Assembly (NCBI RefSeq): GCF_014898055.3
Contig: NW_023601212.1
Coordinates: 42,272,329 to 42,336,328 of the forward strand
Reading direction: 5' to 3'
DNA length: 64,000 nucleotides
From: Talpa occidentalis
Taxonomy: Eukaryota > Chordata > Mammalia > Eulipotyphla > Talpidae
A model generated the notes under the pieces. The model searched no databases. It was not told the origin of the DNA and saw only the letters and a list, made by a program, of their open reading frames with translations. Below, one piece after another: positions 42,076-53,391 of this stretch. Positions within the stretch are counted from its first letter, which is position 1, and each line of letters begins with the position of its first letter. Made by a program: the position numbers and the translations under genes.

Positions 42076-45000
42076 ACTGATAAAATCACCCAGAAAACTA
42101 GTGTAGAATCAAGTACAACATCTAGTATAACTCCAGAATTTCTGAATTTCTGCACATCTTACTTTCTAACAAAAAGCAATGGATCAGGTTCTGCTACCCT
42201 AATTAAACCCTAGACTCCCCTGCTTAATCATGTTATGTTTATCTCTTTTGTTTGATGATTGATTGTCTTACTGCCTGACAGGGACAGAAGTCACCTACCT
42301 CACTGGCTGTGGGGTTCAGAGGCCTCTTGGATGTCCTTCCCCAATGCCCCAGCCCTGTCACCCACCTGACTCTTGCCTGGTAATCCTTTAAGTTGATGGG
42401 TCAGCAGCCCCCAGTCTCCACCTGAGAAGACACCATGCAGGGCAGCTCTGATTTATCTCCACAAAGTGTCAGCTGGTCTGGAACATGACATGAACTCAAT
42501 ACCACTGGCTCTGATACTTTGGACACCCTACCTCTGAAGACGACACAATGTCTCTCCACTATCTTACTCATAATGCTTTCCAGACCCACCTTCCCTTCTA
42601 GAATTACCAACCCCCTTTGCTAATGATGCATTCATGGAATAGTATATTTCCTCCACCACCAGCTTCCAGAATCTCCTGTAAGCAGCCTCTCTAACATCAT
42701 TGGGATCTACAGATGCCATGGTCTGCCTTGGATTTTGGACACATTTTTCCCACAGAAAATTTTAGGGAAACGATACTTCCCTCCATTTAATCCACCTTCT
42801 TCAGACAGACAGGAAGGACTGGGAAGAGATAAGTCATTTATCTGCTTGTTCTAAATCAGTTCCTTGTACCTTAGGATGCAGAGTCCCCAAACCCACTTTT
42901 TAGTGAACTTTTAAAGCCCTTCCATTTCACGGTTTCCTGGTTGTTGCTGGAATTTCATATCTGATAACATTTGTTAAAAATGAGAGATGAGAGAAGAGGC
43001 ACTGTGTTTAATTCAATCCCTCCACAGCACTTCCCACCTGTGATAGAGTATGGGTAAGCACTTCCCATCATGCATAGGGAAAAGGTCTTTGTATCCTTTA
43101 AATTCAGAAGAAATATAAAGATTATCCAACCAGGAGTTTGTCTTTATAGTTGCCAGTTGTAAAATATAATTTTACTATTATTTTTTATGGGAGAAGCCTA
43201 CAGTGGCAAGGTGCCCCTGGCCCATTCTAGTTGCACTGTAACCCTGCCTTCCCCTCTTTTTGCTGGTTTGATAGTCAAATAATGATTTATCACTGTTCGA
43301 GAACCCAGTTCACAAGGCACTTGCCCTCACTCCCAACCACACAGCACCCAGTGTACAGCAAGCACTGCATCGGCATTTGCTAAATTAGTAAAATCTGGAA
43401 GGGAAATGCTTGGAGTGATGATGCACCTAAGGATACAAGGGGATTGAACTGGGAGATAAGCCAGCTCTGACCCTGTCCAAGTCACAGTTCCTCCTACTCT
43501 GCCAGATGAACTGAGGTTTGACTCTTTCTACCCTGGTTTTCCAAGCTCATCTGATTTGATCTAGGGAAACTGCTTCCAAGCACCAGTGCTTTAAGCCATT
43601 CCTGAAAAGAAAGCTGAAGGTGTCTCTGGGTTGTGTCAGGGGTCAGATCCTGTCCCTCAACAAAGGTGCAGGGCTCCAGTTCTTCCTGGTTCAGCATCTT
43701 CTATGGAAGTACAAGCATGGACATCAAAGTAGGTGATCCCTTGCAGACCCACACACTCAGGCTGCCTGATATCAGCCTGTGAGCTGGCACAGACTAAGCT
43801 GTGTGTACAACTTCTTCCCCTCCAAATGCTTACATATTGTCAAACTCAGAATGATTGCGAAAGTAAATATAAAACCATCATGAGTCTGGGCTCTTTCTTG
43901 CCACCAGTATATACTCTCCTTTCTAATCATGGCTCGACTCCAGAAAGCCCTACAACTGGTGGGGCTCCTGGCTCTCACTTCTATTCTCCAAGAGCTGAGA
44001 GATCACCTCTCAGTCCCTACATAATTGATTTCTCATCCTGGCACATTATCTTGACAAAACCTGCCTGAGATCCAGCTCATTAATGAGCTTGCTGTGATCT
44101 ATTGGGGTTATTGACAAAATCGAGAATAAAATTTCAGGAGGACTGTGTTGCATCAGAACGCTTCCTTCTGTCTCCCTTTTTTGTCAGAGAGAAAATTAAC
44201 AATCTTGGGAGCTAGAACCCTTGATACTGGAATTATCCTTAGAGACAAATGGGAAGCAATGTTCAAGTCTCAGTGCTAGGAAGATGAGGAACTCTGTGGT
44301 GGATAATTCAACTTTCCAGGGAATTTAAATCCAAACAATAGTGTCAGATAATTCAAATGCTTTTATTTGTCCTCTTGTAGGAGAAGTGAATGTGAGAATT
44401 TCTCTTAAGCATGGGCACACATGTACACTCACCAAAATAACCCAAATGTACATTTTGATCTTCAGAATCTCTCCTGAATTAAAAAAAATAAAGCTGTGAA
44501 GTTAAACTAGTCAGGAAATAGCCAACCTTCTCATTTGGATTAGTGCCAAAGTCATTCCCCAACAACTTTATTTACTTTCTTTTAGAAACTTTTAATTAGT
44601 AATAGGATTTAGTGAAAGAGGAGGAAATAATAGTTATTGGGAGGCATCTATTTCCAATACTGCAATTACATCATCAGTTTTAATTGTCACAATCCTGGTA
44701 TTATCAGAGTTTTAAAACTCTCCTCAACGCCCAAGTTCTAATTAGTTGTTCTGCTAGCATGTGAGTCATAATCTTCCTGAGTTTAAATTTGATTTCTGTC
44801 CCTTGCCATTCAGTCTAATAAAATACAAAATACTCCTTATGAAAAACATGTAGATGCCACATAGACCAAGTTGCTTCATGTTGTCTTTCACTCATTATTC
44901 ACATGTATACATATTTACACACTTATTGTCATGGTATAAATATCATATATATTTACTATGTATCTACACGGACTCATCAGTCATATACATTTAGACCAGC

Positions 45001-45319
45001 AATGGACCTTGAATGACCAAGATTCCAAAACTCTTATTGCCTAGTGACATTATAACACACATTGCCAGTGTGCGACAGAAGCAAGAAGTCACAGGTGACC
45101 CAACTCCTCTTCCAAGGTGCCCTTCTGACATGCTGAACAGAGAAAGGGAGTATTGTTTGGGAAATGACATACAATTTATGATGTTCAAACATGGATGAAA
45201 TCTCCCAAGAATGCATTTCTCAGAACATAACTTTGTCATCAGGTGGCACCTGATACACTGATGTGCTATCATCCACTGCTGATCTATCACAAAAATGTGA
45301 AGAATAAAGAATAGGATAA
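42076..45319. other. Intergenic DNA, no gene recognised
   Basis: About 3.2 kb of apparently unique sequence with average base composition. Open frames up to 111 aa (43733-44068) overlap others on the opposite strand and carry no motif. Possible decayed MIR pieces near 43330 and 44690 are too weak to call. Confidence 0.4.
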
Positions 45320-45790
45320 AAATTGGGATCAATTGTATAGTGATGAAAGGCAGCTGGACTTTTTGGTGGTGCTCATAATGTAGCATATACACATGTTGCA
45401 CTATAATACTTTACACCCAAACCCAGAGATAGTGTAGGCCAATGTACTTCAATAAAAACTTTAAAACAAAATGATATAGGATAAAAGAGAAATATAGTAG
45501 ACAGAAAATATTAAAATTAGGCAGCAATAAGCATTTAATACAGGAGTGACTCAATATATAAGTAAATATAATTTGGGTAACCTCACCAATGAAAAGGCAC
45601 AGGTTCTAAGGCATTAGACTCAAACAAAACAGAAATGTCCCACAGTGTATTGTTTATAAGACAGCTAAATCATAAGAATACAGTGGGTGTGGCATGTGAC
45701 ATACATGTGAGGAGGTGTGAACCTAGTCCCCTAAATCATATGCAGTGTTTCAAGCCAATGTTACCTCAATTAAAAAAAAATTATATATAT
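45320..45790 (+). mobile_element. Two old L1 3'UTR ends
   Basis: 45320-45475 (CTTTTTGGTGGTGCTCATAATGTAG in two parts, then TTCAATAAAAACTTTAAAAC) and 45640-45790 (GGGTGTGGCATGTGAC, CAATGTTACCTCAATTAAAA) each read as an ancient L1 3'UTR end. They could be successive parts of related insertions. Confidence 0.5.
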
Positions 45791-46029
45791 ATATATCTCA
45801 ACAAGAGCAAGAGCTGGAAAGAGATACAGTCAAATTTAACCACATATGGAGGGTGAGGGAAGCATGTGAAGATGTGCTCCCCAAATTATATAGTTATGCA
45901 AAGAATTGATAAATAACAAAGGCTTTTGAAATATTAACCAAATAAACCTAGCATGATATGACTACCTGTTAAAATTCAATTAAAAACAACATCTTAACTT
46001 ACAAATAAGAGATGAATATTTTATTTTTT

Positions 46030-46240
46030 AAATTTTATTTATTTTTAACTTAGGTAATATTGGGGTCTCCCCATCAGGTATTATCACCATAGTGCACCCA
46101 CCACCAACTCACCCAGAGTCTACCACCAAAGACCATTGTGTGTCCACCCTCTTTGCTCTCTCCCCTCCCCCACATCCTTCCCACCTTAGCGCTTCAGTTC
46201 TATAGTCAGCTCTCAAGGGCTAGCTTTTCAGCTTGACCAT
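46030..46240 (-). mobile_element. Old L1 3'UTR, minus strand
   Basis: The plus strand starts with a T-rich run and continues with GTCTCCCCATCAGGTATTAT, CCACCACCAACTCACCC and a CCCTCCCCCACATCC block, then CTATAGTCAGCTC. This is the reverse complement of an L1 3'UTR related to the one at 59715. Confidence 0.5.
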
Positions 46241-46614
46241 AAATTTTAATTCCACTCATAGGCATCCATCCAAGTATTTCAAAAACATTAATTTGAAAGG
46301 AAACTAGCACATTTGAAAATTAACAAAACATATAAACAGAAACACTGCATATAGCAATGACAGAGAACTGGCAGCTACACCCACTTGAATACTAGGCTTT
46401 CTGAACATAGCACTCGATAACTGGCGAATCCAGCAGACAATACCTAGGACAAGGAATATATCATCTCAATGATATTTTAAACAAATATACTTCATATTTA
46501 ATAGATTTGTATGCACAAATAAATATTAAATATATTTTATAAATATTTTTTATAAAAATGTATAGAATAGTTTATTAAATGTTTATATTTTACATAAACA
46601 AATATTGTGCACTT

Positions 46615-47385
46615 GAAGAGAACTATTCTTTTCCTTTGTTTCCCATGCTTTCCCTTGGGTGTGCATATCTGTATAACTTTAATAATCCCAAAATTTAAGA
46701 ATGACTGCCTCCACATGGTCCTCTACCAGCCCATGAGTTAATTCTCCAGTGTTATCTATTATCCTGAATTTTTATGAAGATTTATTTTCTTTACAGTTTT
46801 GTGCCCAAGTCATACAACCTTACTTAGTATAATATAGTTTTCCCATTAAAAAATGAACTCCGGTATCCCTGGTGGTGCAGGCGTTAAGTCTCAGCACTAT
46901 CAAGCTATCCTCAGCCACTGCAGCATGAGTTCAATCCCCAGCTAGGGAGCTAACCCACATGGCACAGCAGACCTCTCCTGTCTTCCCCGCTGCCCCCCTC
47001 AGCAGTGTATTTCAGTAGGTCTGTCTATTCTGCTCCCCACTCTGTCTCTGGGGAATCCTCTCATCCCCCACACATCTGGACTGTACCCCAGTTCTTGTAT
47101 ACATAAATAAATAAATAAATATTTTATAAAATCTACTCAACGTATAGTTTACAAAAAATACTCTCATTTCAATTATATATTTTGATGAAACCTCCAGCAC
47201 AGTAAAGATATAGAACATTTCTATTATTCCCCCAAAATTCCCAATCAATACTCACAGTAGCAGTCCTGGTCAACCATAATCTGCTTTCTGTTACTATAAT
47301 TAGTTCTATATAAATGGAATTCTCAGTAGGTAGTCCTTGTGATTTGCCTTGATTCATTTAATATGCTGTTTCCTGCTACAGCCAA
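46615..47385 (-). mobile_element. Old L1 3'UTR, minus strand, with SINE insert
   Basis: Text around the SINE, such as ACAGTAAAGATATAGAACATTTC, CCCAAAATTCCC and TATATAAATGGAATTC (plus strand), is the reverse complement of an ancient L1M-type 3' end. It is interrupted by a SINE at 46862 and ends where an ERV-type LTR begins near 47390. Confidence 0.5.
46862..47124 (+). repeat. tRNA-derived SINE, older copy
   Basis: A full-length, somewhat diverged member: head from TATCCCTGGTGGTGCAGG, body with GCAGACCTCTCCTGTC and CAGCAGTGTATTTCAGTAGG, tail (AAAT)n at 47100-47122. It shares the GGGAGCTAACCCACAT variant with the copy at 1456, which the younger copies lack, suggesting an older subfamily. Confidence 0.85.
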
Positions 47386-47389
47386 GGGA

Positions 47390-47903
47390 AGGTGGTGCTG
47401 AGCAGGAAAAAAGAGAAGCTGGAAAGGAGACTGGAGAAGGAAGGAAGCAAGGTGGAGAGCAAGAAGGAGACCTGGAGGAGGCATGTGGAGCAGGGAGACA
47501 TGTGAAGAAGCTGCACTTCTTGGTCTTGGTCTGGTTGAAACAGATGTGGGTGAGAGACCCGTGGGGGGTTAAAAAATGGTAGCTTTTATCTTGATATTGC
47601 TCCTTTTGTCCCAGATGTGCTGGGCCCCTTATGCCCTTTTCTTCTGGGTCCCCACCAGAAGGTGCCTTAGCCTGTGGCAGGCTTTTGGGCCAAGGTGGCC
47701 CTGCTTTGGGCCAATCCTGTTTGGCTGGACATTTACCCATGAGGCAATGGGTAATTTCGGGTGCTTGATTTGGAAACTTTATTCTTCCTCTTTACTGTAT
47801 TTCATAGTAATTGTATTAAAGTTCCTTTCCATTAAAGGCCTTATGTACTAGAGATGTTTTGTCTTGATGTGGAGGATGGCAGAACCCATTTAGAGCTGGC
47901 AGG
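47390..47903 (+). mobile_element. ERV1-type LTR, copy 2
   Basis: Aligns by eye with 17899-18482 over the second half. Shared words include GTCCCCACCAGAAGGTG, CCTGTTTGGCTGGACATTTACCC and TAATTGTATTAAAGTTCC. ATTAAA at 47815-47820 is the likely poly(A) signal. The LTR is followed by a possible primer-binding site at 47904-47914 and GC-richer leader-like DNA to about 48090, without retroviral genes. The first 130 bases are purine-rich (GGAGAAGGAAGG type). Confidence 0.5.
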
Positions 47904-47914
47904 TTTGGGGGTTC

Positions 47915-48626
47915 TGGGGTGCCCCTCACCCTGCACTTTAATAACTGACTTCTGCTGGTCTGTGTCCCTAGGGGATAATAATGGTGACAGAAGGGACCTG
48001 ACCTCCCCCCAGCCTCAGAGTCATGTGAGGGTCTCAATGGGCTGAAGGAGCATGAGGTCAGGTAAGACATTGGTGAGTGTCTCCCCAAAACTTATCCCTC
48101 CACTGTTCCTAGAAGTCCAGGCATCCAGTAAACAGTGCACACACATTCCATGATATATGATGGGGTTACATCCCTCAAATCCATTGATGTTGTCTGGCTA
48201 AGATGCTGGGTTCAGTGAGCGGGGTCCTTGGGTTACCTCTGAGAAAATTTCAGCAGAGCTCCTCTTTCAATGGCACATGGTGAGTTTGCCAAAGACACAA
48301 AGGCATTTGGTTATATCCAAAAAGGTCAGATGAGAAGAAAGATGCTTGCACAGTCATAAGCAGGCAGGAAGAGCTGCATTTTGCCTATGCAGAAATTATA
48401 CTGATGTAGTGTTCTTTTGGGGAAGGGTTCAAACCTTTGTGGAACTGTTATCTATTGTTAGATTAATTTCTTCTTTGGTGTGATTAGGTTGATTTGTAAA
48501 AAACTTTGATTCTCTAATGGCCCTCAATCTCCATGTCCCCAAATCTGGTCTGAGATTCTGGATACTTTCTCTAGCAGTCTGCTTTTTCTACAGCAGACTA
48601 AGTATTTTTCATTGCTATATAGGTAA
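47915..48626. other. Leader-like and unique DNA
   Basis: 47915-48110 may be the start of the internal part of the ERV (noncoding leader). The rest is not recognised. The last 18 bases before 48645 form the left target-site duplication of the L1 composite. Confidence 0.35.
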
Positions 48627-48654
48627 ACAACTATGTTCAAATTTTTTTTCTTTT

Positions 48655-49514
48655 TTTTTTTGTTTTGGGTAATTTTTTTAAATAAATTTTATTTTTATAT
48701 TCCCCATACAATTGCAAACCCCCCATTCTGACCACAATCCCTCCCCCCCGCCCCCCACCCCCAAAAAGTGTCTCTGGTTTATAGTTGTTTGTTGATTTTG
48801 ATTTTCACTTTCTTATAGTTATTCATTTTCCTGATCCCTTATTTAAGTTTTCTAGATTCCTGCTATGAGTGAGACCATCCCGTATTTTTCTTTTTCTTTC
48901 TGGCTTATTTCGCTGAGCATGATCCCTTCCAGCACCATCCATGTTGCTGCAAATTGCATGTGTTTATCTTTTTTGAATGCTGAGTAATATTCCATGGTGT
49001 ATATGGACCACATCTTCTTGATCCAGTCATCTATTTTGGGGCATTTGGGTTGTTTCCAAAGCTTAGCTATTGTAAACAGTGCTGCTATAAACATAGGGGT
49101 GCAGGTGCTCTTTGGAATGGATGTTTCTGTGTCCTTTGGGTAAATACCTAGGACATATGGAAGCTCTATGTTTAGTAGGTCCAGAAATCTCCACAAAGCT
49201 CTCCATAGTGGTTGGACCAGTTTGCACTCCCACCAACAGTGCAGGAGAGTTCCTTTTTCTCCACACCCTCGCCAACATTTGTTGTTGCTAGTTTTTTTAA
49301 TATGTGCCATTCTCACTGGTGTAAGATGGTATCTCATGGTAGTTTTGATTTGCATTTCCCTGATTACAAGTGATGTTGCACATTTTTTCATATGCCTGTT
49401 GGCCATTTGCATTTCCTCTTCTGAGAAGTTTCTTTTTAGCTCTTCTGCCCATTTTTTGACTGGATTATTTTCTTTGTTGTTGTTGAGTGTCATCAGCTCT
49501 TTGCAGATTTTTGG
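48655..49514 (-). mobile_element. L1 ORF2 C-terminus and 3' end at the left border
   Basis: Minus-strand ORF2 frame open from about 49493 to the stop at 48852, with the Cys/His cluster and a short in-frame loss near 49150 (part of the conserved DPAIPLL text is absent). The 3'UTR and A-tail (plus-strand T-runs at 48642-48682) adjoin the TSD. It has the GTAATC sub-lineage variant. The sequence at 49515-49558 is out of order: a 44-base ORF2 piece that belongs near 49080 in sense coordinates. Confidence 0.85.
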
Positions 49515-49558
49515 GCATTTGGGTTGTTTCCAAAGCTTAGTTATTGTAAATAGACTGC

Positions 49559-50650
49559 AGGCAGTCTTTACTGAAGAAATGTCCCTGTTCTAAAATGGAG
49601 ATGCGGGATGCACTCCCTGCACGTCCGGTCTCAGGCACAGTCTTCTGCACGCCCGGTCTGCCCCGGCCGTGGGTGCCCATTCCCCCTGTGGGCTCACTGC
49701 TGGTCTGAAGGGGCCTGGGGTGGGCTAACATCCCAGCTGGCCACGGGCTCCTCCAGGAGCCTTCTGCTGGTTTCAAGCTATGTGGCGCCAGAGATCTCTC
49801 CTATTGTTCTTGGGGAGCAGTTTTTTTCACACCGTGGGACAGGGAACAGAGTGGGAATGGTAGGGAAAACCTCAACGGCTTTGGGGTGCTGTGTCTGCCT
49901 TGTGCCCCACCGACGTGGAGGACCCACACCCCGAATTTCGTGCCCCGGGTCTCAGTTCCAAAGCCCTCAGGTCCAGGACGCGGGCTGTAGCCCAGTTCAG
50001 TGGCCACAGGAATGGCGCCTTTTGCACCCCGCTCCCATGTCCGGGTGCCTGGTTTCTGATTACTCAGTGAGGGACTTTCACCTCAGTGAGGGTCCTCCGC
50101 GCATCTCCCTGAAAGCCTAGGTCCCAGGCGCGGGTACGTGGGCAGCCGTGATCCGCGTTTGCTTTTCAAGCGCGCCGGTTTTCCGCACTAGCTTACCGGC
50201 CGGCCCGGGGCTGTGTGCAGGTCTCCGGGGGTCTCTGTTGTTCTCTAATGGCACACGGAACCGTTTGCTCACCTCCACGGCGAATCCTCCAGGGTTCTCC
50301 ACAACTCCAGTTCACAGGGTGTGGTGGCTGAAATAGTTCCTTTCCACTCACAGTCCTGCTTGATGCGTAGTTTGTTCCTGTTGGTCGTTTTAGTTTGTTT
50401 TTTTTCCTCCTTTCTGTTGGTCGGAGAGTGCCAACTTTTGGGTGGGGGAGGGTAGCAGGGTTCTGCGCTTTCCTCCCTTCTAGTCCTCTTTTATGGCAAC
50501 TTTCTTCTTCGGGTAGTTTGCTGGAGTCATCCGTTTATCTTCCGTGTCCCAGTTCTCACTGGGACCTGCCACTTTTCCTCCCTATTAACTTTTTTTTAAT
50601 GGGAGATCTTACTCACAGCGTCTCCTCGCTGCCATGTTGCTCCTCCTCCC
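49559..50650 (-). promoter_or_regulatory. Second L1 5'UTR inside the composite
   Basis: Reverse complement of the L1 leader, from GGAGGAGCAACATGG (near 50648) through the CpG-rich part to the monomer landmark at about 49566, where it is cut off. No ORF1 follows; the next bases belong to ORF2. Open frames on the plus strand here (49608-50120, 170 aa) follow from GC content. On its upstream side it joins an ORF2 fragment without A-tail. Confidence 0.8.
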
Positions 50651-51582
50651 AGAAAAGTTTCTTTTTAGCTCCTCTGCCTATTTTTTGACTGCATTATTTT
50701 CTTTGTTGTTGTTGAGTCTCATCAGCTCTTTGCAGATTTTTGTGATCAGTCCTTTATCATTAGTGTTGTGTGCAAAAATGTTCTCCCAGCCGATGGGGTT
50801 TCTCTTTGTTTTTGTTATTGTCTCTTTTGCTGTGCAGAAGCTCTTTAATTTGATGTAGTCCCAGCTGTTTATCTTTGCCTTCACTATCACTGCCTTGGGT
50901 GATGTGTCTGTAAAGATGTCTTTGATGTGCAAATCACGTAGTGTTTCGCCTATACTTCCATCTATGTATTTTATGGTTTCTAGTCTTATGTCTAGTTCTT
51001 TAATCCATTTTGAGTTGGTTTTTGTGTATGGTGTGAGGTAGTGGTCAAGCTTCATTCTTTTGCATGTAGCGACCCAGTTTTCCCAGCACCATTTATTGAA
51101 CAAACTTTCTTTGCTCCAATGCATAGTCTTTGCTCCCTTGTCAAAGATTAGTTGACCATAAATCTGTGGGTTTATTTCTGGATTTTCTATTCTATTCCAT
51201 TGGTCTGTGTGTCTGTTCTTGTTCCAATACCATGCACTTTTGATGATTATGGCTTTGTAGTATAGTTTGAAGTCTGAGAGTGTGATGCCTCCATTCCCTT
51301 CTTTTTTTTTTCAGGAGAGCTTTGGCTATTCGGTGTTTTTGGTGATTCCATACGAATTTCATCAATAATTGTTCAATTTCTTTGAAGAACGACATGGAAA
51401 AATTATTGGAATAGCATTGAATCTTTATATTGCTTTTGGTAGGATGGCCATTTTAATAATGTTTATTCTTCCAATACATGAGCAGGGGATGTCTTTCCAT
51501 TTCTTTGTTTCTTCTTCTTTTTCTTTTAACAGTGTTCTATAGTTTTCTTTGTATAGGCTTTTACCTCTTTTGTTAGAGTTTT
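50651..51582 (-). mobile_element. L1 ORF2 middle fragment, minus strand
   Basis: Covers ORF2 from the text coding for [10 protein letters not shown] to AEELKRN, with frameshifts near 51170 and 51310-51400. It lacks both a 3'UTR and a 5' part. It abuts the 5'UTR at 50650, the same order as 31515-32446 next to L1-B. A remnant of only about 35 bases of L1 3' end (AATAAAATTTATTATAAAA in sense) lies at 51583-51618. Confidence 0.8.
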
Positions 51583-51599
51583 TATAATAAATTTTATTT

Positions 51600-52462
51600 T
51601 TATTTTTTTTATAGTTGCATATTTATTTATTTATTTATTTTTAATAATAAATTTTATTTTTATATTCCCCATACAATTGCAGCCCCCCCATTCTGACCCC
51701 AATCCCTCCCCTCCCACCCCCACCCCCCTAAAAGTGTCTCTGGTTCGTAGGTTTTTGTTGATTTTGATTTTCACTTTCTTATAGTTATTCGTTTTCCTGG
51801 TCCCTTATTTAAGTTTTCTAGATTCCTGCTATGAGTGAGACCATCCGGTATTTTTCTTTTTCTTTCTGGCTTATTTCGCTGAGCATGATCCCTTCCAGTG
51901 CCATCCATGTTGCTGCAAATTGCATGTGTTTATCTTTTTTGAATGCTGAGTAATATTCCATGGTATATATGTACCACATCTTCTTGATCCAGTCATCTAT
52001 TTTTGGGCATTTGGGTTGTTTCCAAAGCTTAGCTATTGTAAACAGTGCTGCTATAAACATAGGGGTGCAAGTGTTCTTTGGAATTGATGTTTCTGTGTCC
52101 TTTGGGTAAATACCTAGGAGTGGAATTGCTGGATCATATGGAAGCTCTATGTTTAGTCGATCCAGAAATCTCCACACAGCTCTCCACAGTGGTTGGACCA
52201 GTTTGCACTCCCACCAACAGTGCAGAAGAGTTCCTTTTTCTCCACACCCTCGCCAACATTTGTTGTTGCTAGTTTTTTTAATATGTGCCATTCTCACTGG
52301 TGTAAGATAGTATCTCATGGTAGTTTTGATTTGCATTTCCCTGATGACAAGTGATGTTGAACATTTTTTCATATGCCTGTTGGCCATTTGCATTTCCTCT
52401 TCAGAGAAGTTTCTTTTTAGCTCTTCTGCCCATTTTTTGACTGGATTCTTTTCTTTGTTGTT
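51600..52462 (-). mobile_element. L1 ORF2 C-terminus and 3' end, middle of the composite
   Basis: The ORF2 C-terminal frame is open from 52474 to the stop at 51818, with the full Cys/His cluster. A G-rich 3'UTR follows, and an A-rich tail with (TAAA)n reaches to about 51608. At 52462 it joins RT-coding sequence in the opposite direction. Confidence 0.9.
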
Positions 52463-53216
52463 CAAGGACAACACAAAAAAGGAAAACTACAGGCCAATCT
52501 CCCTAATGAACACTGATGCAAAAATCCTCAATAAAATTTTAGCTATCAGAATCCAACAATGCATCCATAAGATAATTCACCACGACCAAGTAGGATTCAT
52601 TCCAGGGGCACAAGTATGGTTTAACATCCGAAAATCAATCAATGTTATCCAACACATCAACAAAAAGAAATATAAAAACCATATGATAATATCAATAGAT
52701 GCTGAGAAAGCTTTCGACAAAGTGCAACACCCATTCATGATAAAAGCCCTTGAAATTCTTGGGATACAAGGAACATACCTTAACATCATAAAGGCCATCT
52801 ATGAGAAGCCAACAGCCAGTATAATTCTCAATGGTGAAAAGCTGAAAGCAATTCCATTAAGATCTGGAACAAGACAAGGATGTCCACTCTCACCACTGCT
52901 TTTCAATATAATACTGGAAGTCCTAGCCAGAGCAATAAGACAAGAGAAAGACATCCAAGGAATCCAAATAGGAAAAGAAGAAGTCAAACTATCACTATTT
53001 GCAGATGATATGATAATATACATAGAGAACCCCAAAAAGTCCACAGAAAAACTAATTCAACTCATCAATCAGTTCAGTAAAGTGGCAGGATACAAAATCA
53101 ACACGCAAAAGTCAGTAGCCTTCCTATACACAAACAATAAATCTGAAGAAGAAGAAATCAAAAAAACCATCCCTTTTTTTATTGAAACAAAAAAAATCAA
53201 ATACTTGGGAATAAAT
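52463..53216 (+). mobile_element. Inverted L1 ORF2 RT fragment
   Basis: A plus-strand piece of ORF2 from the text coding for [14 protein letters not shown] to KIKYLGIN, open throughout (about 250 codons) and including the RT catalytic FADD near 52998-53010. It sits upstream, in sense terms, of the minus-strand 3' end at 51600-52462 and is inverted relative to it. That is the structure made by twin priming. About 860 bases of the source between the two parts are missing. Its other end abuts the tail-less 3' end of L1-C. Confidence 0.85.
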
Positions 53217-53391
53217 CTAATAAATTTTATTTTTATGTTCCCCATGCAATTGCAACACCCTTATTTTGACCCCAATCCTTCCCTTCCCGCCCTTTAACCC
53301 CCATAAAGTGTCTCCGGTTCATAGTTTTTCGTAGATTTTGCTTTTCACTTTCTTATAGTTATTCATTTTCCTGATCCCTTATTTAAGTTTT

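Noticed and set aside
42076..45319. Possible exon or processed pseudogene in the longest repeat-poor stretch
   Set aside because: No conserved motif, splice-bounded frame or A-tail could be found; frames overlap on both strands.
49608..50120. 170-aa plus-strand frame
   Set aside because: It is antisense to an L1 5'UTR and has no recognisable domain.
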